DNA of 64,000 nt, taken from Polynucleobacter ibericus. Lineage in GTDB: Bacteria; Pseudomonadota; Gammaproteobacteria; Burkholderiales; Burkholderiaceae. A program made the translations under genes and the position numbers. The DNA is taken from the NCBI RefSeq assembly GCF_018687955.1, contig NZ_CP061309.1:1596007-1660006 (forward strand), given 5' to 3'. The notes beneath the pieces were generated by a model, which saw nothing but the letters and a program-made list of their open reading frames with translations, was not told the origin of the DNA and did not search any database. Numbering within the stretch: position 1 is the stretch's first letter; the number at the start of each line of letters is the position of its first letter. This document shows, piece after piece, positions 9,994-18,420 of this stretch.

Positions 9994-10022
9994 TAAATGG
10001 GGTCTAAAAAGGAGATTTCAAG
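9994..10022 (-). promoter_or_regulatory. Sigma-32 heat-shock promoter of dnaK-dnaJ
   Basis: On the minus strand, CTTGAAA (10022-10016), a 13-bp spacer, then CCCCATTTA (10002-9994). This matches the RpoH consensus (CTTGAAA, 11-16 bp, CCCCATnT) essentially perfectly. The expected start is near 9987, giving a leader of about 50 nt before the dnaK ATG. No CIRCE inverted repeat is present here. Confidence 0.88.
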
Positions 10023-10034
10023 GGCATAAAGAGC

Positions 10035-10060
10035 AAAAAAGGCAGAAATCTGCCTTTTTT
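10035..10060 (-). terminator. Rho-independent terminator after grpE
   Basis: An 11-bp stem (A6GGCAG pairing with CTGCCT6) closes a 4-nt loop, with A and T runs on both sides so it can work in either direction. It lies between the grpE stop and the dnaK promoter, separating the two heat-shock genes into different transcription units. Confidence 0.82.
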
Positions 10061-10093
10061 ATGCTTTTTTGGGAGGTTTAGCCCCTATTCTGC

Positions 10094-10642
10094 CTATTTT
10101 GGAGCGCTAACCGTCACTAAAGCAGGTCTCAAAACCCGTTCGGCTACGGTATAGCCGCGCTGTAATACAGAAACCACGGTATTGGACTCTTGCTCGGCAG
10201 GAACCGAGGCGATTGCCTGATGGTGGTGAGGATCAAACTTATCTCCAACCGCAGGGTTAATTTCAGTCATGCGGCCTTTTTCAAAGGCGGAAAGCAGTTG
10301 CTTGAGGGTGATCTCCAAACCTTCTTTGAATGCCTTGGCATCACCAGCATCAGTACTTAATGCCGCATAAAGACTATCCGTCACAGGCACTAAATGCTCT
10401 GCAAAACTTTCAATTGCAAACTTATGCGCTTTAGCAATATCTTCCACGGCACGACGGCGAATATTTTCTCCCTCAGCCTTTGCGCGCAAGAAGTTATCTT
10501 GCAGCTCACCAATCTTTTGATTGAGTTCAGCAATTTCCTGTTCAGGCGTCTTTACAGCCGGAGTTTCTGCTGTAGCTTCTATGATCGGCTCAGCTGCAGA
10601 ATTCTCTTGCTCAGGGGAAGGGTTTTGATTTTCTTGTGTCAT
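10094..10642 (-). CDS. grpE: Nucleotide exchange factor GrpE
   Basis: GrpE releases ADP from DnaK. The 182-residue protein has an acidic, poorly conserved N-terminus (residues 1-30), a long coiled coil ([30 protein letters not shown]) and the beta-domain ending [17 protein letters not shown], which includes the family signature around [13 protein letters not shown]. It has its own sigma-32 promoter 43 bp upstream and is followed by a strong terminator. The Shine-Dalgarno is weak. Confidence 0.96.
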   Translation of the reverse strand: MTQENQNPSPEQENSAAEPIIEATAETPAVKTPEQEIAELNQKIGELQDNFLRAKAEGENIRRRAVEDIAKAHKFAIESFAEHLVPVTDSLYAALSTDAGDAKAFKEGLEITLKQLLSAFEKGRMTEINPAVGDKFDPHHHQAIASVPAEQESNTVVSVLQRGYTVAERVLRPALVTVSAPK

Positions 10643-10684
10643 GGACGCTATTTTACTTTTCTATAAAGATGACTATTACTTTGT

Positions 10685-10713
10685 AACATGGGGTCAATTA
10701 AATCAATTTCAAG
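10685..10713 (-). promoter_or_regulatory. Sigma-32 promoter of grpE, overlapping the hemH stop
   Basis: On the minus strand, CTTGAAA (10713-10707), a 13-bp spacer, then CCCCATGTT (10693-10685): a near-perfect RpoH promoter. The hemH stop codon TGA (10711-10709) lies inside the -35 element. The predicted start, near 10678, is about 36 nt before the grpE ATG. The spacer length equals that of the dnaK promoter. Confidence 0.86.
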
Positions 10714-11803
10714 ACTTCATTCTTTCGGCTAATTCAGCTCTTTCATTACGCTTTGCTAATTCAGCCTCAGACTCCACCCCTAAAGACCAGCCTTGTAGAT
10801 GATGATGGGCAATATCGCTCATAGCCTCAATCCACTTAGGGCTGCTGTTCAAGCAGGGAATATAGCGATAGTCCTTACCACCATGCTCCAAGAAGATTTC
10901 ACGGGCCTCCATCGCAATTTCCTCAAGCGTTTCTAAGCAATCCGCCGGAAATCCAGGACAAAAAATATCAATGCGTTGACAACCTTCTTTAGCCAACTTC
11001 TCAATCGTTGGCGCTGTATAGGGCTTTAACCATTCCGCTTTACCAAAGCGCGACTGGAAGGTCACAATATATTGACCAGGCTCTAAGCCTAAAGATTCAC
11101 CAAGTAGACGCCCCGTTTTCAAGCACTCACAATGATAGGGATCGCCCTTCATGAGGTTACGTTTCGGCAAACCATGAAATGACATGACAAAACGATCGCC
11201 CCTTGCAAAATCAGGACGACCATCTTGATCCCAACTACTTAAAACTTGATCACGTAGTGCGGTAATGTAAGCAGGATTGTCGTGATAGTGCTTCACTAAT
11301 CGCAACTCAGGCTGATCACGCCAAGTACTGAGCACTCGAAATGCTTCATCAAAACTAGATGCTGTTGTAGTGGCAGAGTACTGGGGGTATAAAGGCAGGA
11401 GCAATAAACGCTCCATGCCTTGTGCCTTGAGGCTCTCAAGAGCAGATTGCGTGGATGGCTGACCATAACGCATGGCCAGATCCACCAAAACAGTATGCCC
11501 CTCATTGGTAAATTTTTCGCCAAGCTCTTTAGCCTGTAAGCGTGAGTAGTGCATTAATGGGGAGCCTAATTTTGGCAGCCAAATAGAAGCATATTTTTTG
11601 GCAGAGGCACCACTACGGATTGGCAAAATAATGCCATTCAATATGCACCACCAAATAATGCGTGGAATCTCCACTACTCGCGGATCAGAAAGGAATTCTT
11701 TTAAATAGGCGCGTACTGCTTTAGCTGTCGGCGCAGACGGCGTGCCTAAGTTCAGCAGTAGGACTGCTGTTTTGGATGCGCGTAGATGCGGATTTGGATT
11801 CAA
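10709..11803 (-). CDS. hemH: Ferrochelatase
   Basis: HemH inserts Fe2+ into protoporphyrin IX, the last step of protoheme synthesis, at the inner face of the membrane. The 364-residue protein shows the N-terminal AVLLLNLGTP, the metal-binding His210 in MSFHGLPKRN, CECLKTGRLLGESLG, TFQSRFGKAEWLKPYT, and the CPGFPADCLETLEEI segment with the conserved Glu. The start is TTG (no ATG nearby before the conserved block), with AGAGA upstream. It has a good sigma-70 promoter in the gap after hrcA. Ferrochelatase next to hrcA and grpE is usual in Burkholderiales. Confidence 0.95.
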   Translation of the reverse strand: MNPNPHLRASKTAVLLLNLGTPSAPTAKAVRAYLKEFLSDPRVVEIPRIIWWCILNGIILPIRSGASAKKYASIWLPKLGSPLMHYSRLQAKELGEKFTNEGHTVLVDLAMRYGQPSTQSALESLKAQGMERLLLLPLYPQYSATTTASSFDEAFRVLSTWRDQPELRLVKHYHDNPAYITALRDQVLSSWDQDGRPDFARGDRFVMSFHGLPKRNLMKGDPYHCECLKTGRLLGESLGLEPGQYIVTFQSRFGKAEWLKPYTAPTIEKLAKEGCQRIDIFCPGFPADCLETLEEIAMEAREIFLEHGGKDYRYIPCLNSSPKWIEAMSDIAHHHLQGWSLGVESEAELAKRNERAELAERMKS

Positions 11804-11833
11804 GATATTGTGTCTCTAGTAGTAAGGTTTAAA

Positions 11834-11862
11834 TATATAAGCAGTGTGTTCGATATTGACAA
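11834..11862 (-). promoter_or_regulatory. Sigma-70-type promoter of hemH
   Basis: On the minus strand, TTGTCA (11862-11857), a 17-bp spacer, then TATATA (11839-11834) within the hrcA-hemH gap. The predicted start is about 24 nt before the TTG start codon of hemH. This suggests hemH can be expressed independently of hrcA. Confidence 0.65.
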
Positions 11863-11868
11863 TATAGA

Positions 11869-12879
11869 TTAGGAACTTAACGCGCCCGATAATAATTTTG
11901 AAGTGATATCCACAATAGGAATGACTCTGTCGTAAGCCATGCGAGTTGGCCCAATGACACCAAGTGTTCCTACTATTTGACCGTCTACGCTATACGGAGC
12001 GCTAATGACCGCTAGATCTTCATAGGGTAATAAGTCACTCTCACCGCCAATAAATATTTGAATGCCGTCAGCATGACTCGATACATCGAGTAGCTGCATC
12101 AGAACGGATTTTTGCTCCAACATATCAAACATCTTGCGCAACTTATCCAAGTTGGAACTTAAATCTCCAACATTCAGCAAACGTCGCTCACCCGAGAGCA
12201 CCATATCGCCACGACCCATATCGTAATCTGCAACACCGCTCTGCAGTGCTAAAGCCATCAACCCAGAAATATCCGCGCGTAAATTATCGAGATCAGATTT
12301 CAAATGCATACGTACTTGATCGAAACTTTTTCCAGCAAACTGAGCGTTAATAAAATTACCTGCCTCGATTAACTGACTCGGTGTGTAGTCTTGCGTTGTG
12401 GGCAAAATGCGGTTTTGCACGTCACCCTCTGGGGTAACCATGATGAGCAAAATCTTGCCTTCACCCAAACGCAAGAACTCAATATGCTTAAAGACCTGGG
12501 CTCGCTTGGGTGTCATGACGACCCCGGCGAAATGGGTCAGGTTCGACAAAATTTGGGCTGCCGAGTTCAGTACTCTTTGAGGGGAATCTGGCAACAAGCC
12601 TTTTTCAACCTCTCGAGCTGCCATTTCTTCTAATGGGCGAACAGTAACCATGGTGTCCACAAACAGGCGATAACCTCGTGGGGTCGGAATGCGACCCGCA
12701 GAAGTGTGGGGGCTGGTCACCAGACCCATATCCTCCAAATCCGCCATCACATTGCGGATAGTGGCCGCAGAGAGGTCCAAACCTGAGAATCTGGATAGCG
12801 TACGCGAGCCAATGGGCTGACCCTCCTCGATATATCGCTCGATGAGGGTTTTTAGTAAGGCGCGGGAACGTTCATCCAT
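11869..12879 (-). CDS. hrcA: Heat-inducible transcription repressor HrcA
   Basis: HrcA binds the CIRCE inverted repeat and represses chaperone genes; its activity depends on GroEL. The 336-residue protein has an N-terminal winged helix-turn-helix ([27 protein letters not shown], then [17 protein letters not shown] and [13 protein letters not shown], about residues 1-70) followed by the GAF-like and dimerisation domains, with FIGGESDLL and a terminal [30 protein letters not shown] copy is found upstream of groES in this window but not upstream of dnaK, grpE or hrcA itself. The gene is divergent from nadK, with 37 bp between the start codons. Confidence 0.96.
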   Translation of the reverse strand: MDERSRALLKTLIERYIEEGQPIGSRTLSRFSGLDLSAATIRNVMADLEDMGLVTSPHTSAGRIPTPRGYRLFVDTMVTVRPLEEMAAREVEKGLLPDSPQRVLNSAAQILSNLTHFAGVVMTPKRAQVFKHIEFLRLGEGKILLIMVTPEGDVQNRILPTTQDYTPSQLIEAGNFINAQFAGKSFDQVRMHLKSDLDNLRADISGLMALALQSGVADYDMGRGDMVLSGERRLLNVGDLSSNLDKLRKMFDMLEQKSVLMQLLDVSSHADGIQIFIGGESDLLPYEDLAVISAPYSVDGQIVGTLGVIGPTRMAYDRVIPIVDITSKLLSGALSS

Positions 12880-12916
12880 GGTGGAAGGGATTTTATGCCT
12901 ATGGTTTAATCGTTAT

Positions 12917-13822
12917 ATGTTAAGCCCATCCCCAAATTCCAGCAAAAAGGCATTTAGCCGGGTTGCACTTGTCGGCAAATACCAGGCAGACGGTATCGAG
13001 GAGCACCTCAAAGATCTCAGCAAACTCCTAAAGGATCTGGGTTGCGAGGTATTTCTGGAAGCGGCCACAGCCCAACATCTGGGTTTAAAAGACTTTCCCA
13101 CTAAAACTGTCGAGAATTTTGCAGGGGCAATTGATTTAGTAGTGGTTTTAGGGGGTGACGGAACAATGCTTGGCATTGGTCGCCAACTCGCAGGCAGTAA
13201 TGTGCCTCTGGTCGGCATCAATATGGGTCGATTAGGCTACATGACAGATATTCCCATTCAGTCAGTACAAGCCATCCTTCCTAAAATTATTGCAGGTGAC
13301 TACGAAGCGGATACCCGTACCTTGCTTGATGCCGTAGTGCTGCGGGATGGTAAAGAGATCAATCGTGCATTAGCGCTCAATGATGTGGTTGTAAATCGTT
13401 CTGGCATTTCCGGAATGGTCGAGTTAGCCGTGCATGTCAATGGTTCGTTTATGTACAACCAACGATCTGACGGCTTGATCGTATCAACCCCTACCGGCTC
13501 TACTGCTTACGCACTCTCAGCTGGAGGACCGATTTTGCATCCCCACGTTGCTGGCATTTTGTTAGCGCCCATTGCGCCGCACTCACTCTCTAATAGACCG
13601 ATTGTCTTGCCACAAGATAGCGTTACAGTGATTGAGGTTGTCAACGGACTTGGAGTAATTGTGAATTTTGATATGCAATCGCAAACCAACTTGCAAAGCG
13701 GTGACAAGATTGAAGTACGCCAATCTGACAAAACGATCGCCCTTTTACATCCCAGCAAGCACAGCGACTACAAAACTTTGCGTGAGAAACTGCATTGGAA
13801 TGAGTATCCATCGACATTTTGA
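12917..13822 (+). CDS. nadK: NAD kinase
   Basis: NadK phosphorylates NAD+ to NADP+. Using the ATG at 12917 the protein has 301 residues. The catalytic GGDGTM motif is at residues 79-84 (VVVLGGDGTMLGIGR), followed by NMGRLGYMTD, the NE/D-type ALNDVVVNR, and the Gly-rich TPTGSTAYALSAGGPI. The frame stays open to 12842, but that would run into the hrcA coding region on the other strand and add residues not typical of the family. The stop codon lies inside a terminator hairpin just before recN. NADPH supply links it functionally, though not physically, to the pnt genes at 45.6 kb. Confidence 0.93.
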   Translation: MLSPSPNSSKKAFSRVALVGKYQADGIEEHLKDLSKLLKDLGCEVFLEAATAQHLGLKDFPTKTVENFAGAIDLVVVLGGDGTMLGIGRQLAGSNVPLVGINMGRLGYMTDIPIQSVQAILPKIIAGDYEADTRTLLDAVVLRDGKEINRALALNDVVVNRSGISGMVELAVHVNGSFMYNQRSDGLIVSTPTGSTAYALSAGGPILHPHVAGILLAPIAPHSLSNRPIVLPQDSVTVIEVVNGLGVIVNFDMQSQTNLQSGDKIEVRQSDKTIALLHPSKHSDYKTLREKLHWNEYPSTF

Positions 13823-13835
13823 TGTCGAGTTTTTT
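13811..13835 (+). terminator. Terminator overlapping the nadK stop
   Basis: TCGACAT-TTTG-ATGTCGA (7-bp perfect stem, 4-nt loop) is followed by G and six T. The nadK TGA (13820-13822) sits in the loop and the 3' arm. recN begins 14 bp after the T-run, so the hairpin may act as an attenuator between nadK and recN. Confidence 0.7.
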
Positions 13836-13848
13836 GCTACGCTAATAC

Positions 13849-15519
13849 ATGCTTCAGACCATCTCCCTCCGTGACTTTGTCATCGTTGATCAGTTAGAGC
13901 TAGATTTTTCTAGCGGCTTTACTGTACTCACTGGAGAAACTGGCGCCGGCAAATCTATTCTGCTTGATGCCCTGGGCTTGGTCTTGGGCGAGCGTGCCGA
14001 TAGCAGCCAAATACGTGAAGGCAGTAACCGCGCAGAAATTTCTGCACTCTTTCGGATTGAGCCTGAGCTGGTGGAATCGTTTAGCCATTGGCTTGATGCG
14101 CAAGGCTTTCCATTGGAAGATGATGGGCAAAGCTTATTACTGAAAAGAACCGTCGAAAGCAGTGGGCGGAGTCGTGCCTTTATCAATGGAAGTGTTGCGA
14201 CACTGGTGCAGTTACGTGATGCAGGTGATCAACTGGTAGATATTCATGGGCAACATGCGCATCAACTTTTATTAAAAGGGGGAGCACAGCGTGAGCTCCT
14301 GGACCGCCATGCTGGCTTACTGCCACTCGCTACAGAAGTAGCGCAAATATTCAAAACTTTAGCGGACTCTCGTCGCCTCCTTCAGCAAGCCGAAAATGCA
14401 GGTCAAGATGTTGAACGTGAGCGTGAACGTCTTGAGTGGCAACTCGAAGAATTGACCGAACTTTCACCACAAGAGGGTGAATGGGTAAGCATACAGAGTG
14501 AGCATGCCCGCTTAGCGAATGGCGCAAAACTGATTGGTGGTTGCCAGGAGGCAATTGACGTTTTGAGCGATGCTGATAACTCTCTTGAATCCACCCTTTC
14601 AAAAGTCTGCTCGACTGTCAGTGCATTGGCTGAACATGACCCAGCGCTAGGCGAAATCAATCAAGCCCTAGAATCGGCCAGTATTCAACTTGACGAAGCT
14701 ATTCATGGACTGAATCGCTATCTACAAAAAATTGACTTAGACCCCGCCAGGCTTGCCCAAGTAGAAGAGCGCATGCAAGCATTACACAGCACAGCTAAAA
14801 AATATCGTGCTGAAGTAGATGAATTGCCAGTATTACTGCAAACCACATCCGAGCGACTAAATGCCTTAACTGCATCCCAAAATATCGAAGTATTACGAGA
14901 CCAAGTTAAACAGGAAGAGGCTAACTACCTCAAGCTCGCTAAACAACTTTCACAGAAACGTGAAAAAGCAGCAACCGATCTTGGGAACTTAGTAACCGAT
15001 GCAATGCAAGATTTATCTATGGCAGGTGGTCGCCTAGAGATAGCCTTGACGCCTCTTAGCGAGGGTGGCTCCCATGGTCTCGAGCAAATTGAGTTTTTAG
15101 TTGCAGGCCATGCTGGCAGTACCCCACGATCACTTGCCAAAGTAGCCTCTGGCGGTGAATTAGCACGTATTAGCCTAGCAATCAGCGTAATTACGAGTAA
15201 AGCCTCGTTTACACCGACACTCATATTTGATGAAGTGGATGCGGGTATTGGTGGCGCTGTGGCTGAAACCGTTGGCAAACTTTTGCATCAATTGGGTCAA
15301 TCACACCAAATCTTATGTGTAACCCATTTACCTCAGGTAGCAGCTCAAGGTAACCACCACCTTAAGGTAAGCAAGTCACAAACTGGAGACAAGACAGTGT
15401 CGCAGGTTCAGATTTTGGGCAGAGCCGAACGAGTTGAAGAGGTAGCACGTATGCTCGGCGGCGCCACAATTACTGACACCACACGTCGTCATGCTCGAGA
15501 GTTACTGGAGCAAAACTAA
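13849..15519 (+). CDS. recN: DNA repair protein RecN (SMC-like ATPase)
   Basis: RecN helps repair double-strand breaks and holds sister chromosomes together. The 556-residue protein has an N-terminal Walker A GETGAGKS (residues 29-36), a long alpha-helical coiled coil in the middle (Glu/Gln/Leu-rich, about 160-380), the ABC signature ASGGELARISLAI and a Walker B TLIFDEVDAGIGG, then the H-loop VTHLPQVAAQGNHH. No CTG-N10-CAG LexA box is visible before the start, so SOS control is not supported by the sequence. It converges on glnE, with 10 bp between the stops. Confidence 0.96.
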   Translation: MLQTISLRDFVIVDQLELDFSSGFTVLTGETGAGKSILLDALGLVLGERADSSQIREGSNRAEISALFRIEPELVESFSHWLDAQGFPLEDDGQSLLLKRTVESSGRSRAFINGSVATLVQLRDAGDQLVDIHGQHAHQLLLKGGAQRELLDRHAGLLPLATEVAQIFKTLADSRRLLQQAENAGQDVERERERLEWQLEELTELSPQEGEWVSIQSEHARLANGAKLIGGCQEAIDVLSDADNSLESTLSKVCSTVSALAEHDPALGEINQALESASIQLDEAIHGLNRYLQKIDLDPARLAQVEERMQALHSTAKKYRAEVDELPVLLQTTSERLNALTASQNIEVLRDQVKQEEANYLKLAKQLSQKREKAATDLGNLVTDAMQDLSMAGGRLEIALTPLSEGGSHGLEQIEFLVAGHAGSTPRSLAKVASGGELARISLAISVITSKASFTPTLIFDEVDAGIGGAVAETVGKLLHQLGQSHQILCVTHLPQVAAQGNHHLKVSKSQTGDKTVSQVQILGRAERVEEVARMLGGATITDTTRRHARELLEQN

Positions 15520-15529
15520 ACCATAGCCT

Positions 15530-18343
15530 CTAATCGATACTAGAAGGCGCCTTAAAGATCTCCAACCAAAGCGCTTGCACGGCAGCTCTTGCTGTAATGA
15601 ACTCAGGTTGATTTTCTAAATTGATACGGGTTTTTTCTGCACCATCCAGACGTAAACGATGTTGACGAGCTCTCAATAATCGATAAGCACTACCAACCGA
15701 TTGAGCAGCTTCATGGGTAATTAAACCTACATCGCTAGCAATACGTAACAAGGCAATATTACCTAAATTACCTATGAGTTGTGGATGTTTGTGCGCATAT
15801 GCCAATACTAAAAATTGCACAATAAATTCAATATCGACCATACCTCCAGCATCATGCTTTAAGTCAAATTCAGTATTGGCATTCGGGTGTCCTGCATGTA
15901 CCTTGCGACGCATCTCTAGAATCTCAAATCGCAGAAGATTCACATCTCTCTGCTGACTTAATACTTCTGATCGAACCGAGTCAAAAAAAGTTCCTACACT
16001 TGAACTACCAGCGGAGAAGCGCGCCCGGGTCAGGGCTTGATGCTCCCATACCCAGGCAGCGTTATCGCCTTCACGCAACTGATATTTTTTAAAGGCCTCA
16101 GCATTAGTTACCAAAAATCCAGCAGAGCCATTTGGACGAAGACGTGTGTCAATTTCAAACAAACTACCTGTTGAGGTAAAGGCTGTGAGCCAATTAATCA
16201 TTCGCTTTGCAAGTAGGGCATAAATTTCTTGCGCAGCATAATCAGACTCATGTGCTTGATATAAAAATACGATATCCAAGTCAGAGGCATAGCCTAATTC
16301 TTTGCCACCTAACTTTCCATAAGAAATAACGGCAAAGGGAGGACTTGATTCAGAAGGAAGGTCAAACTTTCTGGCTACGCTAGGCCAAACGCGCTCAAAA
16401 GTAGTCTGCAAAATTAAATCTGCCAATGCTGATAAATGGTCACTCACCCGCTCTACTGGCAGCGCTTGCTGTACGCCAATACCCAGATCCGTTAATAAAG
16501 TAATAAACGTTTCGTTGTGATGGGTTACGCGCAAAATATCCATCGCCTGCTCAGAGCCGTCGCCATCAGCCATGACATCATCAAGCCGCATATTGAGATT
16601 TGATCGTACTTCTTGCCAATATTGTTGAGGGTCTTCAATTAACTCCCTCTCTGATTGAGCGTTTAATAAGTGATCTAATAAATGGGGGTGGCGCGTTAGG
16701 TATTGAGCGCCCCACTGGGAGGCTTTGAGCAAGTCCAAAACATTGGATAGGGCCCTAGGGTACTCAACCAAAATGGATAGGTAGGCACTGCGTCTTGCAA
16801 TTGCCTCAAGTAGATCAAAGAAACGTAATAGCGTTTTATCAGCAAAGATTGACAAAGCTCCTTCAATCTGCAAACTCTCCGCTGCCTTACGCATTAAGTT
16901 ATCGAATATTAAACGGCTTTTTTCTGGCAACAATTTTTGTTTTGGGCTATCTGTCCATGCCTGCCAACGACTATAGGAATCCGGGAAAATTGTCCGGTCA
17001 GGTGCCCAGTCTTGAGCTAATGGAGCAATCTTCAGGCGAGCGCTATCGTCTAGTGAAAATGCCTTCTCGAACAGCTGCGCAACATTATTTTGATGGCGCT
17101 CTAGTTCCACCATAAAAGTCTTTACTGAAGTATTTGGCTCTTGCATCGACATTGCTAAACGTGATCGAGCATCGTCATCATCGGGCAAATAGTGTGTTTG
17201 CTGATCATCCCATATCTGAATACGGTGCTCTAAGCGCCTTAAGTAAATATAAGCCGCTTGCAAGGATTCCACTTCATGCATGGGCAAGATGCCGCTTTGT
17301 TTAATAAGCTCCAAAACTTCCATCGTAGGGCGCAATCTAAAGCGAGGGTCTGTCCCACCTCGCATCAGTTGAAACATTTGGGCTAGAAACTCAATCTCGC
17401 GGATACCGCCACGCCCCAACTTAACATCCCGTGAACGTCCTTGATGACCTGTGGACCGCTTTTCTGCTTCAGCCTGAATCTGCGCATGCAAGTCACGAAT
17501 GGAGGCGATCACACCGTAGTCTAAATGTCGGCGATACACGAAGGGGCGAATGAGTTGATCAAGCTCTTTTTGACAGTGCGCAAAATCTGGAGAGTCTGGT
17601 TGAGGTGCAATTAATCGACCTTTAATCCAAGCATAGCGTTCCCACTCCCTACCCTGCACCAATAGATACTCTTCCAACATATCAAGACTGCATACTAAGG
17701 GCCCGGAGTCCCCATTGGGACGAAGACGCATATCTACACGAAATACAAATCCATTAGCATCATGCTCAGCCAACAACTTGATCAAACGCTTACCCATCCG
17801 CGTAAACCACTCGTGATTAGATAAGCTCTTGGGACCACCAGTCGTCTCGCCCTCATGCTCATACAGAAAAATTAAATCAATGTCTGAAGAGAGATTTAAT
17901 TCAAGGCCACCTAATTTACCCATCCCAACAACCATGAGAGGCATTTCAGACTGCGTTGACTTGCTCCATGGCAAGCCAAAACGAGTTTTGAGATCTGCAC
18001 GCGTAAAAGCAATGGCAGCTGAAACGGCAAATTCTGCAAAATGACTAAGCGCGTTCGTAACCTCACAGAGGTCAGCCATACCATTTAAATCCCGAAATGC
18101 CACCCACAGCATCAGGCGCTGTCTTGCCATGCGAATATTGGCCATCCATAGAGCCTCATCTTGCTCATCTGCCTGGATGCCTGCACCACAGTCTTCGAGA
18201 AGATCTCTGATACCCTGTACATCAACTTTTTTCTGCCCCTGAATACGAAGCCACTCAAGCCATTCGGGGTGAGCGCTTAGCCAACGCCTCGCATAAGTCG
18301 AGTGCCGCTCCAAAAAATCGATTTGTCGGGAAAAATCATCCAT
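15530..18343 (-). CDS. glnE: Bifunctional glutamine synthetase adenylyltransferase/adenylyl-removing enzyme
   Basis: GlnE adenylylates glutamine synthetase (C-terminal domain) and removes AMP from it (N-terminal domain) under control of PII. The 937-residue length is close to the family's usual ~945. Two nucleotidyltransferase domains are visible: MVVGMGKLGGLELNLSSDID in the N-terminal half and AVISYGKLGGKELGYASDLD in the C-terminal half, each with the paired Asp residues. The GRGGIREIEF and DAGGMVDIEFIVQFLVL motifs follow each of them. It is a single gene with no visible nitrogen-control promoter; the divergent gap to yhdP is 77 bp. Confidence 0.96.
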   Translation of the reverse strand: MDDFSRQIDFLERHSTYARRWLSAHPEWLEWLRIQGQKKVDVQGIRDLLEDCGAGIQADEQDEALWMANIRMARQRLMLWVAFRDLNGMADLCEVTNALSHFAEFAVSAAIAFTRADLKTRFGLPWSKSTQSEMPLMVVGMGKLGGLELNLSSDIDLIFLYEHEGETTGGPKSLSNHEWFTRMGKRLIKLLAEHDANGFVFRVDMRLRPNGDSGPLVCSLDMLEEYLLVQGREWERYAWIKGRLIAPQPDSPDFAHCQKELDQLIRPFVYRRHLDYGVIASIRDLHAQIQAEAEKRSTGHQGRSRDVKLGRGGIREIEFLAQMFQLMRGGTDPRFRLRPTMEVLELIKQSGILPMHEVESLQAAYIYLRRLEHRIQIWDDQQTHYLPDDDDARSRLAMSMQEPNTSVKTFMVELERHQNNVAQLFEKAFSLDDSARLKIAPLAQDWAPDRTIFPDSYSRWQAWTDSPKQKLLPEKSRLIFDNLMRKAAESLQIEGALSIFADKTLLRFFDLLEAIARRSAYLSILVEYPRALSNVLDLLKASQWGAQYLTRHPHLLDHLLNAQSERELIEDPQQYWQEVRSNLNMRLDDVMADGDGSEQAMDILRVTHHNETFITLLTDLGIGVQQALPVERVSDHLSALADLILQTTFERVWPSVARKFDLPSESSPPFAVISYGKLGGKELGYASDLDIVFLYQAHESDYAAQEIYALLAKRMINWLTAFTSTGSLFEIDTRLRPNGSAGFLVTNAEAFKKYQLREGDNAAWVWEHQALTRARFSAGSSSVGTFFDSVRSEVLSQQRDVNLLRFEILEMRRKVHAGHPNANTEFDLKHDAGGMVDIEFIVQFLVLAYAHKHPQLIGNLGNIALLRIASDVGLITHEAAQSVGSAYRLLRARQHRLRLDGAEKTRINLENQPEFITARAAVQALWLEIFKAPSSID

Positions 18344-18370
18344 TCCCCCATCTTAATCCGACCCCAAGAC

Positions 18371-18387
18371 CCAAGCCAGAAGCTTGG
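18371..18387. repeat. Inverted repeat in the glnE-yhdP divergent gap
   Basis: CCAAGC-CAGAA-GCTTGG, two 6-bp arms around 5 bp. A third partial copy (CAAGCCAAGG, from 18392) follows. Possible operator or leader hairpin; the function is unknown. Confidence 0.35.
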
Positions 18388-18420
18388 CGATCAAGCCAAG
18401 GCTGACGGATAATAGGGGTC

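Noticed and set aside
9938-10034. CIRCE operator upstream of dnaK
   Set aside because: Looked for TTAGCACTC-N9-GAGTGCTAA and found none; only the sigma-32 promoter is present.
13836-13848. Possible SOS (LexA) control of recN
   Set aside because: No CTG-N10-CAG-like palindrome is visible in the short gap before recN.
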